Shown: positions 15,271 through 30,600, counted from the stretch's first letter. The stretch: 64,000 bases of DNA from Sinotaia quadrata (GCA_028829895.1 CM054177.1:36672564-36736563); one strand, 5' to 3'. Program-made: numbers and translations. The notes: generated by a model not told the origin, from the sequence alone.

Positions 15271-15551
15271 AACCTTTGAATATGAGACATTTTTAACATC
15301 CTGCTAAAATGAATAATTTTTACTAATTTAGAATTATCAAACTTTTGCACTATTATCATTTGATTACTCGTATAAATTCATATTTGCAACTTCTACATAC
15401 AAATATTAATGGGGAAATCACTCTGGGCTGAGAAATTCTAACTCAGAGAGACGCAAAAGAACTGTAAAGTATATATATATATTTTGGGGGGTTATCATAT
15501 ATAAGCGCTTTTGACCTGAATAAAAAAAAAAAGGAAAATATTAAGTGTAAG
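15271..15551 (+). promoter_or_regulatory. RTRAF 5' flank and probable 5' UTR
   Basis: This is the interval upstream of the RTRAF start codon. It holds a (TA)n tract (about 15470-15481), a G-run (15485-15490) and an A-run (about 15521-15532). No TATA box or initiator could be assigned with confidence, and the transcription start is unknown. The context of the start codon is gtaagATG, with the favoured A at -3. Confidence 0.3.
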
Positions 15552-15612
15552 ATGTATCGAAGAAAGCTTATTGCTCTGGATTATCCACAGCCAGAGATGT
15601 TTCAACTGCCAA
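15552..15612 (+). CDS. RTRAF: RTRAF exon 1 (residues 1-20 plus one base)
   Basis: Starts ATG with A at -3 and encodes MYRRKLIALDYPQPEMFQLP. The donor is CAA|GTAAGT. One base of codon 21 is left over and joins exon 2 to give Asn. Spacing from Met1 to the WLEDQ motif equals that of human RTRAF, which supports this start. Confidence 0.93.
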
Positions 15613-18600
15613 GTAAGTAAATAAAAAGGCTGGCTTTATCGTTCTTAGTTATTTTCATGTTACTAGTATAATAGTCAGAGGCTGCAGACGTGTGCTCGAA
15701 CCTCTACCTTTAAATAAGAGAAATGCGTAAAAACCAGATAAGAATTCCTAAACGATGACCTAGTAAAAGTACAGAAAACCCAAAAGCCTATAGTATAACG
15801 CTCCTCGCGATAACCCCCTACAATAATTTAATTAAATTTTTGTCCCACTCCACCCCCGTTTTTGTGTGCAGATCATACCAAAAATCAACAAAATTGTGAA
15901 GACGAGCACATCTGTCAATTCTGTTACAATATTTAATGTGTTTGTGATATTATTTTGTTGTTGAGGTGGGAGATTATTTATAAAGCTACCTACCCACAGT
16001 TTCTTATCGTTATGTAAATTTTTGTTATTTTTACCACGTATTAAGGCAAGATACTGCACTAGAATTCGGTTTTTTTTCCCCTCTTTGTTTTCATGATATA
16101 TTACCGATAATTTCATATACTGAATCTTTGCAGTGCAGACTTGTAAAATATGTTGGTATGTGTAACGAATTTTACAACAAAAAGCCGTTGCGAGCCGCGT
16201 ACTCTGCGCATGCCCAATTTATTGTCATAACACCCTGTTATAGATTAGACGTAAACTCAATACTGTCACATCCCCCTTTGCGTTGTTTGTTTTTTAAATA
16301 AACTTTACGTTAACAACAACAAAATAAAAAAATTGAATAACGTATAAAAAACAGCAACATGTTTTGGCTTTCTAAATTTGCATTTTTTTCCTCTACCTAT
16401 CTTAATCTTCACTTTCCAGTGTCTTTGTTGCATTTCCGCTTTACATTGTCTTTCAATTTCTCACTCCTTGAAACTCACACAACACTAATAAACAGTATGA
16501 CAGATTCATTCACTTATTGCTTATTAACATAACAACTACACACTCAGCTGATTTAGCGTAAACAATCCCCAGTGAATTACTGAATATCTATCACTGTATG
16601 CTAGTACATTTATTACTTCTTTTCCCAGTGGTAATCTTTTAGTTTTACTAGTCCTACGCTTGTTTAGTCTACCACTGCTTGTGCGTGTAGATAGGCCTAT
16701 TTCACAACTATGTTGTTTTGAGTTCTGTGCGTTCATATAGCCATGTTAGAATCATTCGTATCACTGATTCTATTTGGGGTCTGACTACAAGATTTTGCTA
16801 CAGTTGTATCCTGTGGCACTTGTTTTTGTGTATGTTGTCCCATTTCTGTACTTGGCTTCTGCTTTTTTTTTTTACTTCCTTTTCCTCCGGTACTACTGTA
16901 CTGTCTATTTGTTCCGCTTCTTACATTTCTGTTTGTTATTCTGTCTTGATAACTGATTCGATATTGTCACTCTAGGTTGTATGACCCTAGGCTGACTAAC
17001 TGGTTGTTCTGTTGACTTCTTTAGCTGTCTTCTATTTCTTCTGAACAGTTTTCCATTATCAGTTCTGATTCTGATTCAGTTTCTAACGTCGATTTGATCT
17101 TCCACTGTGGCTCTTATTCACTTGTTTGATCCTGGTGGTTTGAATCTTATTGTCTGTCCCAATCTTAGAGTGTCTAGCTCTACTGTTCGTAGGTTGTAAT
17201 AGTTTTGTTGAGCTTGCTTCCTGCTAATTAGCTTCTCTTTAAGTTTAACCTTTAATAGTGGATCATTATCAGATACCACTCTTTCTGGTATGCCATGATG
17301 TGCAAAATATGAAAATGTGCTTTCAATACTTGTGAATCTTCTCCTGTTTTGTCTTTGAGCCTGTCAAAAGTGTCATTTTTTGTCAACTTCAAATCTCTAG
17401 CTCTTTTTGCCTTACTTTCTTCTAACTCTTTGGCTGCTTGTATTTTCTTATCTTTGGCTTCTAATTCTATTCTTATCAATTCCAAGTCTCTTGCCGCCTG
17501 TATTTTCTTCTAATTCTTTTGTTTTCAGCCTCATACCACTTTGCTAGCTCATTGTCAGTATATTGTTTTAACTCCCCTTTCTCTAAGCCAAGTTCTTTCC
17601 CCATTGCTAAAACTCCTTTTTGACATTCACTAGTTCGGCCATTTAAAAAAATTATGAGTTTCACGGAAAGCTCTATGAAATCAGAAGAAATGCGTTCATG
17701 GATAAAATCCAATCACTCAACAGGTGTGGTAAGGTTCACAAATGCCAACATGCTAAAATCATCAAATGAATATGTATTAGATTTAGGAAGTAGGGGTCAG
17801 TGTTTAGATAAACAAGTATTCTCGAGATGAAATGTCAAAATAGATATACGTTATATCATAGCAATAACAAAATTTAACATTCAAAAACAATTGTCCTCCA
17901 CAATGAAATGACAGTTCTTTGCCAGTTGTCTCAAGGCTTCAACACTTTCTTCCTTCTTTCAGTTGCGTTGATTGAATCTATAGGTTTCATAGGCTTCGTT
18001 TGTCTGTACAATGTAATACTGTTTGAACTTCTCGATTACTGAATTGATGTTATTTCATTTGTCTTCAGTGTCATTTGTCTCCACTGCCTCCTCTCCTATG
18101 ACTGTAAGAAACACTGCCATTTGGTACTGTGTCTCTTCACTGTTTAGTTGCGACGCTACTTCATAATTTTTCCATTGTCATCTCCATTTTCAAATGCACT
18201 TTCCAGGCTTTCTCTTGCCATGTCACTTAATTTTAACTTCGGCGGCAGAGGTAGACCTGTACCTACAAACCTTCTTTGCAGTGATCACCTCTTTTCTGAA
18301 TTTCATTGTTTGCAACCATCATCCCACTTCTGACACTATGTAATGAGTTTTACAATCAGACAAAAAGCTAACAGGGGTTATCCGTTGTGAGCCGAGTATC
18401 GCATACTCCGCTCATGCCCATTTTATTGTCATAACATCCTGTTACAGATTACAAGTAAACTCAATACTGTCATAGCATGAGTATGCTCTTGCAGAATTTT
18501 GAATTTCTATGAAATTTACACAGTGGTACATTAATGATGGGGGATATTTTTGTGGATTTTTACATTAAAATTTTAATATATGTTATTGATTTTGCAATAG

Positions 18601-21600
18601 TACTTTTGTAACATATTGGGCTAAAAATGTATATGGAAAACCCCTTGTCTGTCAGTGTCAGGTCATATAGTTACGCTATGCATGATCCTGGCAGGTTGAC
18701 CACTCATAGATAATTGAATGGGTGAGTTTCTTAAAATGTGAAAAGTGGTTGTAATAATTATAAATGGATATTGAAAATGTAAAGTTTTACTTATCATAAA
18801 CATTTTAAGAAAATTCAAAAATAAATTTGTAATTAAAAGTTCCCTTTCATAGATCTAAAATTATGATTCTCACAGAATCTATTTTCTCACAAAAGTCTAA
18901 GTGATTTTGGGGTGTTTCCATGGTATTTTGGTTAAATATCCAGGGAGTCTCCTCATCAGAGGTCTCACTCATAATTGTTCAAATGCTTGAGACAGACCAT
19001 CAAGCAAGCAACCACCAGTACTGTTACTCAATGGCTGCAGCACCTGAGATGTGTCTGCTGAGAGCTTCAAGACCTACAAAAAATAGATCTCATCATAAAA
19101 TGTAAACTGTAATACATCATACAGCCCCCCTCCCCCCCCCCCTCCCAAGAAATTGAAATAAATTGTTCACAAGAGTTTTTCCTTCAGCACAACACTGCAA
19201 GTTGAAGTGAAAAGTCCATTGTTGAGCATTACACTTTAAAAATAATAAAATACAGAAATATAATATGTATAAATCATAAAACTGTCACAGAACATTTTAT
19301 AGGTGGTAACACTGCACTTGATAAAAAAATACTTTTTGTTTTTTTCTCACAGTACAGCCACAATTTTTACTCATGGCACACCCTTTAAGAACCACTACTA
19401 AGGAGAGAGTTGCAAAAGCTCCACAATTGTCATCTGCTGTGTCAGAGCACCACTCAAAAAAATGCCAGCAGTGTGAGGTTATCAATCTTGATATTACATA
19501 ATAAGGTGTTTTTTTTTTTAGTTTGTCATTCCATTGATTAGTATCATTTCACAGGAGGCATTTCTAATAAAGTGAATGTGTGGTATAATACCTTCCAACA
19601 CCATACATGTTTGTACATTTTTTCATTTATGGAGAGGCATCCATACTAATCAGAATCCCCTAGCTGGTTTCTCCTCCCTTCTGAAAGATCTTTAAGAAAT
19701 AAGTAAGGCCAGCTGATTGCTATCTTGATTAATCAACAATTGCATACTACTTGTTTGGTTTATTCTGTAACAAAATAGACTAGAATGTGAAGTGGTACAC
19801 ACCATAAACATCTTTAGTTACATTTACTCTATAACTGGTCACAAGTTTAGGGGCTCTTCAGTACTTAATTTCTAAACTCTCTTAAGTTAGGCTTCTGTCT
19901 TTAGATCTTGAGCCTAATTTATAGTAATTCTTAACTCTGAAGTTAGGACTTTATTAGAAATTCAGTCTTTGAGTTTGAAATCCCTGGACTAAAATCTTTG
20001 ATTGTATCAGTGTGTTGAGACCATAACTTTTATTTGTTACAGCTTATTTGACTTTTGGTAGTCCATTTTATCTTTGGGTATTTTAATGTGAATTTAGGTT
20101 GTTAAGTTTAATTCATATTTAATTTTGCAGTTTAGTGCAAACAAGTTTATTTTGAATGTGAGTGCACTTATTTTACTAAAAGTTTTGTATTGGTATTTTC
20201 TTTCACCCGTTTTGAAACATGAAATCTTGCAGAACTTACAGAGGTGGCAAAAGCATTAGGGTAAACTGGAAAGGGTGTGATAAATAAGTAGAGAAAGAGA
20301 TTATTTGAACACATAAAGAATAAAGTTTGGAATTAGAGAAAATGGGATTTGCTGAGAAAGAACCAGAAGGGAAAATGATAGAATTAGAACACTTGAACTA
20401 ACTCTAGTAGAAGGAAAGAAAGCAAAATTAAAAGATTCGCTAATTTACCATCTGCTCAAACTAGTGCTCCTTCCTCAGTCCAAACTTGCACCCTGTTAAT
20501 ATTATTCCTTTCACAGTGGAACTATTTAATATTATTAATATTCTGTACATTCAGAATTGATATGAATTAATGAAAGATATATAAGATAATTGTGTGAATA
20601 TGTGTTTATTTATTTTGTAATTATTTGTAATACAAATTTATTTTGAACTGAAAAATGGAACCTCTTTGTGTTACTTGAATATATTATAGCTTTTTTCTGT
20701 AATTTTCATTGTTATAAATAATCAAACAAACTTACCGTATCAAGGTTTTCTTAGAACTAATAGAAGTGATAATACATTAATTCAATATTCCTTCTATCTA
20801 GAAATGGTAAATTTTATGAAGAAAAAATATTTTAAAAAGCATATATTTGTAACACTTAGTTTCTACAAAATCAAAACGATTTAAATCAGATCTGAAACTT
20901 TTATTCTTTTAGTAGACCAAACATTGAAATGTCAGACAAAAACACCATGTGCTTTTTTAAATAATTCATTTCCTAGAAGTATTCATACACTAATGTTTTT
21001 AAGATTTTTTTATATTTCAAAATATTCAGCTTTAGGAAAACTAATTTGATTTCATTTCCTTTTTTAATATGTTACAACAGAATTAATAAATTTGTAAATA
21101 TAAAATAATGACGATAATATTGTGAACTACTTATTACATTTTTCAAATATGCCATATTCCTGAAACTAAGTGAAAGATAACTTCATGTCATTTTGTCTTT
21201 ATGTGGTGAGTTTAAGTACCAAATAAGAAAAATAACTTTTTCCATTAAGTTCACATTGTTGCAACAGTAAAGGCAGGAAAAGTTTTGGAATCATTGACCT
21301 TTCTAAACAGCTTTCTTATAATCTCATATATTTTGATTAAATTGATTAACATCATAAATAGCTTACATGTTTATGTTCATATCCATGTGGTTTCTTTCGC
21401 ATTTAAAAGTTTCACATAGGTGTGCAGATGTTTTAAACCTGAGCTAGTAAGGATAGATTCTTGAACATATTGATTAGGCTTAAGTTATTGTAGATTTTTT
21501 TAATGGAATATTTAAATAGATACTTTGTTTATTACTTAACATTGTCTTCACAGCATAATATTAATATAATATTTAATAATAACTTAGCCTGTTTTATGTT

Positions 21601-24600
21601 ATTTGAGAAAAATAGAGTTTATTTTATGATGGTTGATAATGTTGTAACTGGGAGACAAATAAGGTTTTCACATTACAGAGTTATAGTTTTCTACCTCATT
21701 TTAGAATGTATCCAGCTTATTTTATTGCTTATTTAAAAAAAAAAATCAGGTAAAATATGTTTCAACTTTACTTTCTAAGTTTTCAATAGAAATATATCTT
21801 TTTTACATATTTCAGACTCCTATAAAATAACAATTAACATCAACATTTTTATTACTTTTATCTTTCATTATGTTTTTATGTGAGCATTATGCCCTATTGT
21901 ATTTTGTAAACTTTAACGTGTAAAATAAAAGTTAATCCACTTAAATTTTGCACTTAATGTAACAAAATGGTACACTTGCTAGAGAATGAGTTATATTGAT
22001 GTCTGAACAGATTTTAGTAGCCGGTTGAAGAACACACACTGCCATGAGGGTTGATTCCTTTTTCTCAGGTTGAGCAGTGATATGCTCGGTATCCTACTGA
22101 AAGACAGTCTTTGTAAGCATTTGACTCTCAAAGAAGAGTTTTCTCATGTCTTCCAGCTTTTATCTATTACTTATCATAAATGTTTCTGCACAACATGCTT
22201 ATAACAAACCTGTAATAAATCTTTCTTCACAGCATGCCATGAAGGACTGAAAGTTTCCAGTAACTTGAAAAGTGGCACACACTGAGCAATGTCAAAGAGG
22301 CATAAGAAGGGTTTACAGAAATTAAGGTCAGGGAACAATGCTTGAGTCTTGCTCTCTGGAATGATGTATCCATTTAGGATAAATTGTAAATGTCTTTGAT
22401 CAGCTAGTTAAGACTGATTTATGGACAAGGTATTAAAGATGAAACATTCTTCCAGTAATATATTTTCCTGTAGGCTGCTAAAATGAAATCCCAATAAACA
22501 CCCAAATAGCATCCAAGCCTGCCTCAAAATCACTAATAATCAGAAGCCAACCAATGGAATGACACTACATTGGTGTAAAAACTACTATATGGATTTAACA
22601 TACACCTGCTTTGGTTAATTTAATATACACCAGCTATGGTTATAACCTAGATGCCACAACTGTAGAAATGTAAAAACACAAAATACACAAATTATAGACT
22701 AGTTAAAATGACACGGAGAAAATATTTTGACTGCTGATCATGTTGGGTTTTTTTTGTAGAAGTTAGAACCCATTAACAAAAGATCAAAATGATTTTCACC
22801 AGCAAAAAACAACAAAACTTGAATATGTGCATGAGTAAGACTAGAGCAAAATAGGTCTGGTCATCTTAGGTTAAAAGTTGAGGACGTACTGATTTCATAT
22901 TTATGCTTTCAAACCTTTTCTTATGCTGACAGCATGGGTTTATATAGCACTTAGCAGAGTTAAAAATAAAATTGCAGAAATGTGATTTTTTTTTTTAATG
23001 ATAATACAAAGTATTTGTTTTGTTAACCAGATGATAACCAGTTGCGAAGTCTTGTATTGTGGCTTGAAGACCAAAAGATTAGACATTTTAAGATTGAGGA
23101 AAGAGCAGCTTTGCGTGACATAGAAAGCTCCCAATGGACTACTACATTTCTTCAGGTAAAATAAATTATTCTATTTTAAAATTTGTTATTCTTATTTTTC
23201 TTTATAAATAAAAATTCTTGCACAGCATTTTTTATTTTAAAAAGCATTCTAATTGGTTATTAATATGTATGTTTTGAAAATTACCTTTTTTAAAAGTGAA
23301 AATGCAGTTTTACCATAAAATTACATAATACATTAAAAAATTTAAATTTTAAATATTTGATGACTTTTGACAATTATGAGACATAAAATATGTTTTAATA
23401 CAGTAAAATATTCTTAATTCCCCAACCCTTTGACATTCTACATTTCTAGCCAAGAATATTGCTTCAGTCATCAGTGTCGACTTGCTACAAATTTCATAAT
23501 TGAATATGAGTAGTTTATAACTGATTATAATGGTTTTTTTTATTTATCAGTGAACAAAATACCAGCTAACAAAAACTGGGGAAATGTCTTCTTCCTATGT
23601 TTATCTATCGATCACCTGGCTCTTCTACCCACCCCTCTAACAAGGCAACAGTATGAAGAAGATTCCAAAACCAATATTACTCAGTAATCATATCAAACAG
23701 ACATATCATGTGAATACCACAAACATGAAGTCACACAACAGAGTGGAATAACAAAATATCACAAATTCTGCTGTTTAATAAAATACAAGATGAAGAAGAA
23801 AGTGTGAAATTACAAATGTTCATTACAAAGTATAGATAATATTTCTATTATTTTTTTCAATTCGGAGTCCTGTAATCAGAGTTCAGATATTTGCAAATGT
23901 CATGTTCATTAACAGCTAAAGAATTAAAACATTTCTAAAATAAAACTATCTATAATTTCAATCTGACAGTGACAAAACACAGGAAGGCTTTCTTCACAAT
24001 TCCAATGTTCATGCACATTATGCATATTATATAGAGGTACATTTTAAAATCAATTAACACTTATTTCCTATTTGAAGCATGTATATCTTTCCCTTCTCAG
24101 CACAGAAAATGAGAAATACATATAAATATTAGAAAACTGTCTTCAGCACATCCAGATAACTATTAGTATTAGTGATCTCTTACAGCTAATAAATACAGTA
24201 GCACCAACTTCTAGTACCTAGACAGTACAATAGACATTCACTAACTTCTGCCTAAATGAGTAACACCAGCTATTATAGTATTAACATTTAGACAAAGTGA
24301 CCAACATTTTGCTCACCCATAGCATTGCATCAGTAAAGTACACTCTGGCTTTTACGTATGGACAGTCACTGAATTATAGCAGAATTCCCTGGACAGCTTC
24401 TGAACAATACTCATCATACAGTTATTCCCTGAGTCACCACACATTATTACATTGAAAATTTTTACCAAAATCACCTTCAAAGGAATAGCTACTAACTTGC
24501 TGGGATTTTTTTAGATTTCTTGAGTTTGACAAAAGTCAAGGCAAAAATCAGGATCTATAATACACTTTTGTTAGCATGGGGGATTATAAATTGTGTGCAT

Positions 24601-27600
24601 ATGAGCATGGGAATACCAGGTGAACATGGGTTCAAATTTGCCAGGCTGACACCTCAAGCTACTAAAACTAAAAAGGGTATTATTCCAGTGCACAGGCACT
24701 GGTCATTCCTGAAAGGGACTCTGGCCAACTCTTGCTAGAGGATCTCGCACGATAGCCTAGCATAATCCTGATCCGTGGCTACCAAGACAAAGCAGCTTCT
24801 AACCTGTTGTCAAAAATATACCTAAGTAACGCACCCATCTTACCATAGTATCAGTATAAAAAGTATTCTTCCAAATCAGAAAAACTGAGGATTTGTATTA
24901 TTATGCTAAAAACTATATATATAATTTAATTAGCTATATTCTTTGAATCTAGACCTGAAGAGATCATTTAATCAAGAGCATTGCATCAGAATATTTATGA
25001 ACAATGATAGCAAAAACAAAGATTTACAATAATATCATGACTGTAGAACCCATCCTTATCAAAATGAGATTTTTCAAAAGTTATTTTTGTAAGATTATTT
25101 TTAAAGATCCTTGTCATAATTATAATATATAGACATAAAAAGAATATATTGTCATATATAGTCTTAGTATATTAGCCATTATGCATAGTGTATATGATTT
25201 CATTGGTATTACTTCTTTTGCAATTACTTTTGAGTGAAATTGTAAATTGACTGAACTATAAAACTTTTAAAAGTGTAATAGGAGTTTACTATTTGTTTAC
25301 AAATTTTGGGCTTATGATTTGTTTGCAAGAAGCAATCACATTTGTGAATTGAAGGATGGCTGTGCATTTTTAATATTAATCTTGGCTGTATTTTTCTTTT
25401 CTTATATTAAAGTGTCACATAGGTTTAAATGATAATTTTTTCAGTACCTGACTGAACTGGAATGTCCGTATCTAGAAGGAAGAATGGATATTATTTTAGA
25501 CTGGCTTCTGAGATATGCTGTACGGCTGGAATATGGGGATGATGGTAATAAAATAATAGATCATTTAATTTGTCAGAATGAGGCTGTTGACTTATCAGTT
25601 ATTGCTAAAGCATGTTGATGTATAAACATTCATGTTTGTATGAGGGTGGATGGGTCAGAGAAACAGATACATTGTTATAATTTATTATAATAAGGAAACT
25701 GGAAGCTTATAATAATAGATGTCTATTTTCTATTAAAGAATATTTTCTTTTACAAGTAATTTTGTAAGAAATCACTGAGTGTGAAAACTTATATCTTATT
25801 CACTTGCCATCATTTATAATTCTGATGAAATTATTTTCATGTTTTATTTGATGAAAAGTTTACAAAAATGGTTTGAACTACTAAAAGATAAAATTCTACC
25901 AGAAGAACTGAATTTGTTAATTGTTTCAAAATTAATCTTTTTTTTTGTTTTTGTTGCTTATTACCATTTTTTTAAATTAAAAAAAGAAAATCATTTATTT
26001 ATTATTTTATATAAATACTGTGCCAGAGTTGACAGTATTATATGCGTATATAATGCTAGCATGGAAGATGGTGATTACCATGTGAATAATTTTTATTCTG
26101 AGAATAGAGAAATGTTCCCAAATAGCAAGATTTTGTAGGTACTACTGTGGATATTATGATAATCAAAGTAGGCTCTACTGTTTCTGTTTATCTAAATGAT
26201 GGCAGCTCAGAATAAAGATGAAATTGCAAATCAAAATACCATGAAACTTTTGCTACAATGATTATCAGATCTTCAGTCTGCCTACAATATCTCTACAATA
26301 AAAATTCATATTTGGATAGGCCATCTTGTTTGTGTTCATAACACTGGAGTGTCAGTTGTCTTGGTGGAAGAAACCAATCACAGATGCCCTGGTGAAATTA
26401 GTCATTTAATGCTGATTCACTTAGCTGAGGTTTCACCATTTGTATGTGTAACACACGAGTTCAATGTATTATTTTGTGTTTGTTTGCGCGTATCATAGTG
26501 CGTGTTGACACATCTCTGTGTGTTTGTCACTTTGTGTGATGTTTGCTTTACAAGTACACTAAATATCATAGAATGAATATCCAATAGAATAAATGAAAGT
26601 TATAAATAATTGTATTTATTTTAGTTTATTCTACTTCTAGAGTAAAAGTACATATTCTGTGCCATGCAGCATAATTTAGAAACAAATAGTAAATTATACT
26701 AAACTTCTTAATTCTGCAGCTCTGAAGCTTAGTTCAGCCCATAGTGGACACCCCCTTATCTCTACCTGCTGCTAATCTTATTCATTCCTTGGTTACCCGT
26801 CATCTGCACTGGTATAAGATTTTGATAGTTGGCATGTATTTTAATGCATCTAAAATATACCAAAAAAAGATTTGTAAAAATAAGTTTATAGTCATTCATT
26901 TATGGAAGTATCCACACGATACTAACTACAAAAAATATTAGTTTATAATTATTAAATTACAGTAGAGTACACAGGATGCAAGCTGCAAAAAATTAATTGT
27001 AAATGTAACAAATATGCTTATTTTAATATATAAACTTTCCAAAGCGCAGTCATGCTCATTTGTTATAATGGTGTTTAATAACATAGTAACATAGTGTAAA
27101 ATAAATAAATTAAAAATCAGCATATACACAATTTACTTTTGTAACTGTAGGTTCCTAAAAAAAATTGTTAAAGACACATTACAGATGAGGGTAAACAAAT
27201 GCATAATTATAATCATTTAAATATCAGATTGAAAAAGAATTGACTGCAAATGCTTAAAAAAGTTAAGTGTATTTGTAAACAATTTACAGAACATTCACAG
27301 GGCATTGAAAAAAAAAATGCACTGTGATTTTCATCATAAAAATGTTTATTAGTTAGATAACTGATGAATCAACACTGAAGGAAACTACTTACATAATAAG
27401 TAGCAAAATGAATAATTTATAATTCCAGTATACTTACTGAAAAATGTTTGTCTCTTTTTTTTCCTGCCCAAGGGAAGCAAACTGCCAGTTATGTATCAAG
27501 AATTTCTTCATTATTCATTTTATTCTATGCTCTTCACTGGTCCCTTACAGGAAAGAAAGATGATGAATCTGAATTAAACATAAAGATGAAATTGCAGTTC

Positions 27601-30600
27601 AGAATACCATGAAACTTTTGCTTGGTAATTAAAATATGTTTAGAGTTTACAATTTATGTTTATCGCACAAACTTTCACTTTTAAGCAAGTTAAGATGGTG
27701 AAGGTGAAAAGAAAATACTACTGTAGTTTTAGATAAATTGATGATTAAATGATTGATGTTTTGCAGCATACACTGGAAATAAATCATTCATTATGTGACA
27801 CATAAATGTGCCAACAACAAAAATACTAAAGTTATAAAGTTATAAAAGAATTAATTTTTTAATGACAACAATAAATGAACAAAGTTAGGTATCCAGAAAC
27901 AGATGACTAATTGATGTATCCTATAAATAGCTAAAACATTTATCTTTCTGTTAGCTAAGGACACTACAAGGACTAAAATTTAGTAGGTGTTACGAGTCCA
28001 TAACATTTGATGTAGCTAAGTGTTAGATTTAGTTGTGTTCTACTTTAACTAAAAGCATAATAAAACAATGTGATATTGACATCAAAGTTGGAAAAAATAA
28101 TAAAATTAAAAATATTTCAGATGATAGAAAACAACACAATTAAATTCATACATATAAAAAAAAAAGAATGAATGTTAATGTTTAAAATTATGTAAGTGAA
28201 TGTATTTAAAACATTTTATTTAGTGACCATTAAAATATTAACATTTTTCTCATGGTCCAGATTTGATCAAATTAATTTAACATTAGCGGGTGTTCACCAA
28301 ACATTTAATGACATTATGTAGTTGAGAATTTTATTAATATTATAGTAATTATCTAATGTTAAAAACTGATAAAATTATTATGCCAGGGTGGTAGGACATT
28401 TTGATTCCTACTAAACTCTGCAACTTTACAAAATGTTTCATGCATTAAAACATTATAGAGATCTAATGAATAAAGTTTAAATGCTCACCAAATTTCTTTC
28501 AACTTTTGGAGAAGATAAACATATCCCAAGTTGTAAATATGGATGATGGCAATTTTATTTATGTAGAACTAGGAGAAGAACATGCTTTAGAATTCTTATC
28601 ACCAGTCACTAGTTTAAGTTTCACCAAAAGTTTCCTCATTGCTTCCACAATTTAATTTTGTTGAATATGGAAATCCTCTATAGCAGTTAATATTATTTTT
28701 AAAATGCAATAAGACTTAAGCAAAACAAAAATGAGAATTCTATTAATTTATAAAATCAGCTTATGTGCACATACCACCTAGTCTGAATATCATGGCACTT
28801 TTGTGAAATTAAACTAATACATTACATTTTGATAATAATTTGGAAACTTTAATATCAAAGTTAGCAAAAAAAAATGTTGATCACTAATGAATGTGTGCCA
28901 AGGTACAGTCTGCTAATTGCTTATTATTAATTTATGATATTATATTTCATAATTAATACATAAACAATAATCCTCTCATGCATTCAACACACACAGTCAC
29001 CTGACAGGGGTCTTTTGTCTTTGCGGTCGCAAGAGAGACTAGGTCAATCCCTGGAACAGTCTGCTAACTAATTAACTCTGTGTCCACGTGTTACCTGTCC
29101 GGACTAACATACCTTAATTGAACTATCTTGTCAATCTTCTGTCTTTAATCCAGCCCCCCACACATATCTCTCTATTGATGATGGGAACTATCCTAAAACA
29201 TGTGCATGACAGTCTGTCTAATGTCGTTACGTCAGTTGCAGCCCCCACCCATCATCTGTGCCATGTACCTCTCTTTCAAAGTAATGAGAGTGGATAGTTA
29301 AAGTTTCAACAATTTAATAAAGAAAATAACAATTAACAAGTAATGTCCATTTTACAATTGATGTTCCCCCCAAAAAAAATCACACCCAAGGCAATTGTTC
29401 AGAGATAACCAAAGCTCTCTAAGCTTACGACAATAAAGCTCAAGTTATCAGAAAAAATGCATCACACTAATTCCACAGAACAATTATTAGGAATTATGTT
29501 AAATATATGATCAAACAGGTCTCTAATCTAGCTTACAACAAATGCATCACACTAATTCCACAGAACAATTATTAGGAATTATGTTAAATATATGATCAAA
29601 CAGGTCTCTAATCTAGCTTACAACAAATTCTCCCAAAATGTCAAAAAAAAACCCTAAATTAGATATCAGGCAAATCAATCCATACAAAGAGGTTATAGAA
29701 GAATCAGAAAATTAGGAATTTAAGAAATCAGAGAAATGTACAGATTACACGAACAATGCATAGTAACAATTCACCTAGTGCACTTGGTGAGCAGTAGACT
29801 TGTCACAAATCATGGTTCTTTCACTGTCACTGAAAGTGTTCAAAGTAAATAGTGTTGTACATAAGTCCAGTTTGCAGTTCTACTGAGGGTTCACACTCAG
29901 ACAGACTTATGCACTCTGGGCTACTGCTCCCCTCATAACTCTTGCATTCTTAGATCAAAGTCTGGAGCAAACAGCACCCATGCCTAGGAGAAAACACCTT
30001 CCTTCACAACTCTTTGTTGCACCCTAGCATCACACATGGTGGTCTACAAATATTCAGAGTCCCACAAGAATTTCCTACTGTCCATTCACTCTTGTTATCA
30101 CCAACAGAATAATGGCAGTTTTCCAGGTACCAACGTAGAAGTCAGCATCAGCTTTTATGTCACACTTGTACCTTGAATGAATTTCCGCCCAGGAATTAAA
30201 ACTTGAAAACTCGAACGGAAAAAACGTTGCACATTCAAGAACAAACAAACATGTAAATACAACACAATCTAGAGGGTTGTCGCTTGTTTTAAAAAAGAAA
30301 ATGAAAAACACAAACATATATTGACAATTTGGATCTAAGCTGTAAATAAACAAATATTTGTATTTTTTTTTATGTTGCTGCTGTAGATGTAATTGTTATT
30401 ATCTTGCAAAACAAACACAACAACTTTACTTTTGGGGTGGGTGTGTGGGATTGATATATGTTAGTATACTAATACTTTGCAATTTATTGTTGGTATAGGG
30501 CATGACATTCATTGCATACATTTTTGTTACACTGAGCACAACCAAAAAATTGTATCCTTGTGGACTTGTTGCTTGAGATGATAAGGGCAGCAATTGGGGG

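Larger units (their letters stand above)
16161..18474 (-). mobile_element. Short, internally deleted LTR retrotransposon (Ty3/gypsy type) in RTRAF intron 1
   Basis: Related short terminal repeats lie at 16161-16270 and 18339-18474. Read on the minus strand they run TGTGACAGTATTGAG ... TTCGTTACA and are of gypsy TG...CA form. A tRNA-Leu primer site sits directly inside the upstream (right-hand) LTR, and a polypurine tract lies directly before the downstream LTR. Flanking 5-mers are gtatg (16156-16160) and gcatg (18475-18479), a 4/5 match for the target duplication. The 2.3-kb interior holds only gag fragments and a stub of integrase, so the element is defective. The two LTRs differ by many substitutions and about 25 bp of length, so the insertion is old. 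Confidence 0.8.

Noticed and set aside
15470..15500. TATA box upstream of RTRAF
   Set aside because: The tatatatata tract is a microsatellite like many others here, about 70-80 bp from the start codon with an unknown transcription start; not supportable as a promoter element.
25839..26138. 99-codon ORF on the + strand in intron 3
   Set aside because: Low-complexity F/L/K composition of AT-rich DNA, no domain, no splice context.
27541..27625. Possible exon between ttacag (27550) and ggtaat (27626)
   Set aside because: The frame that looks best hits a stop inside the segment, and the RTRAF exons on either side already join in phase without it; part of it is a short dispersed repeat also found at 26213.
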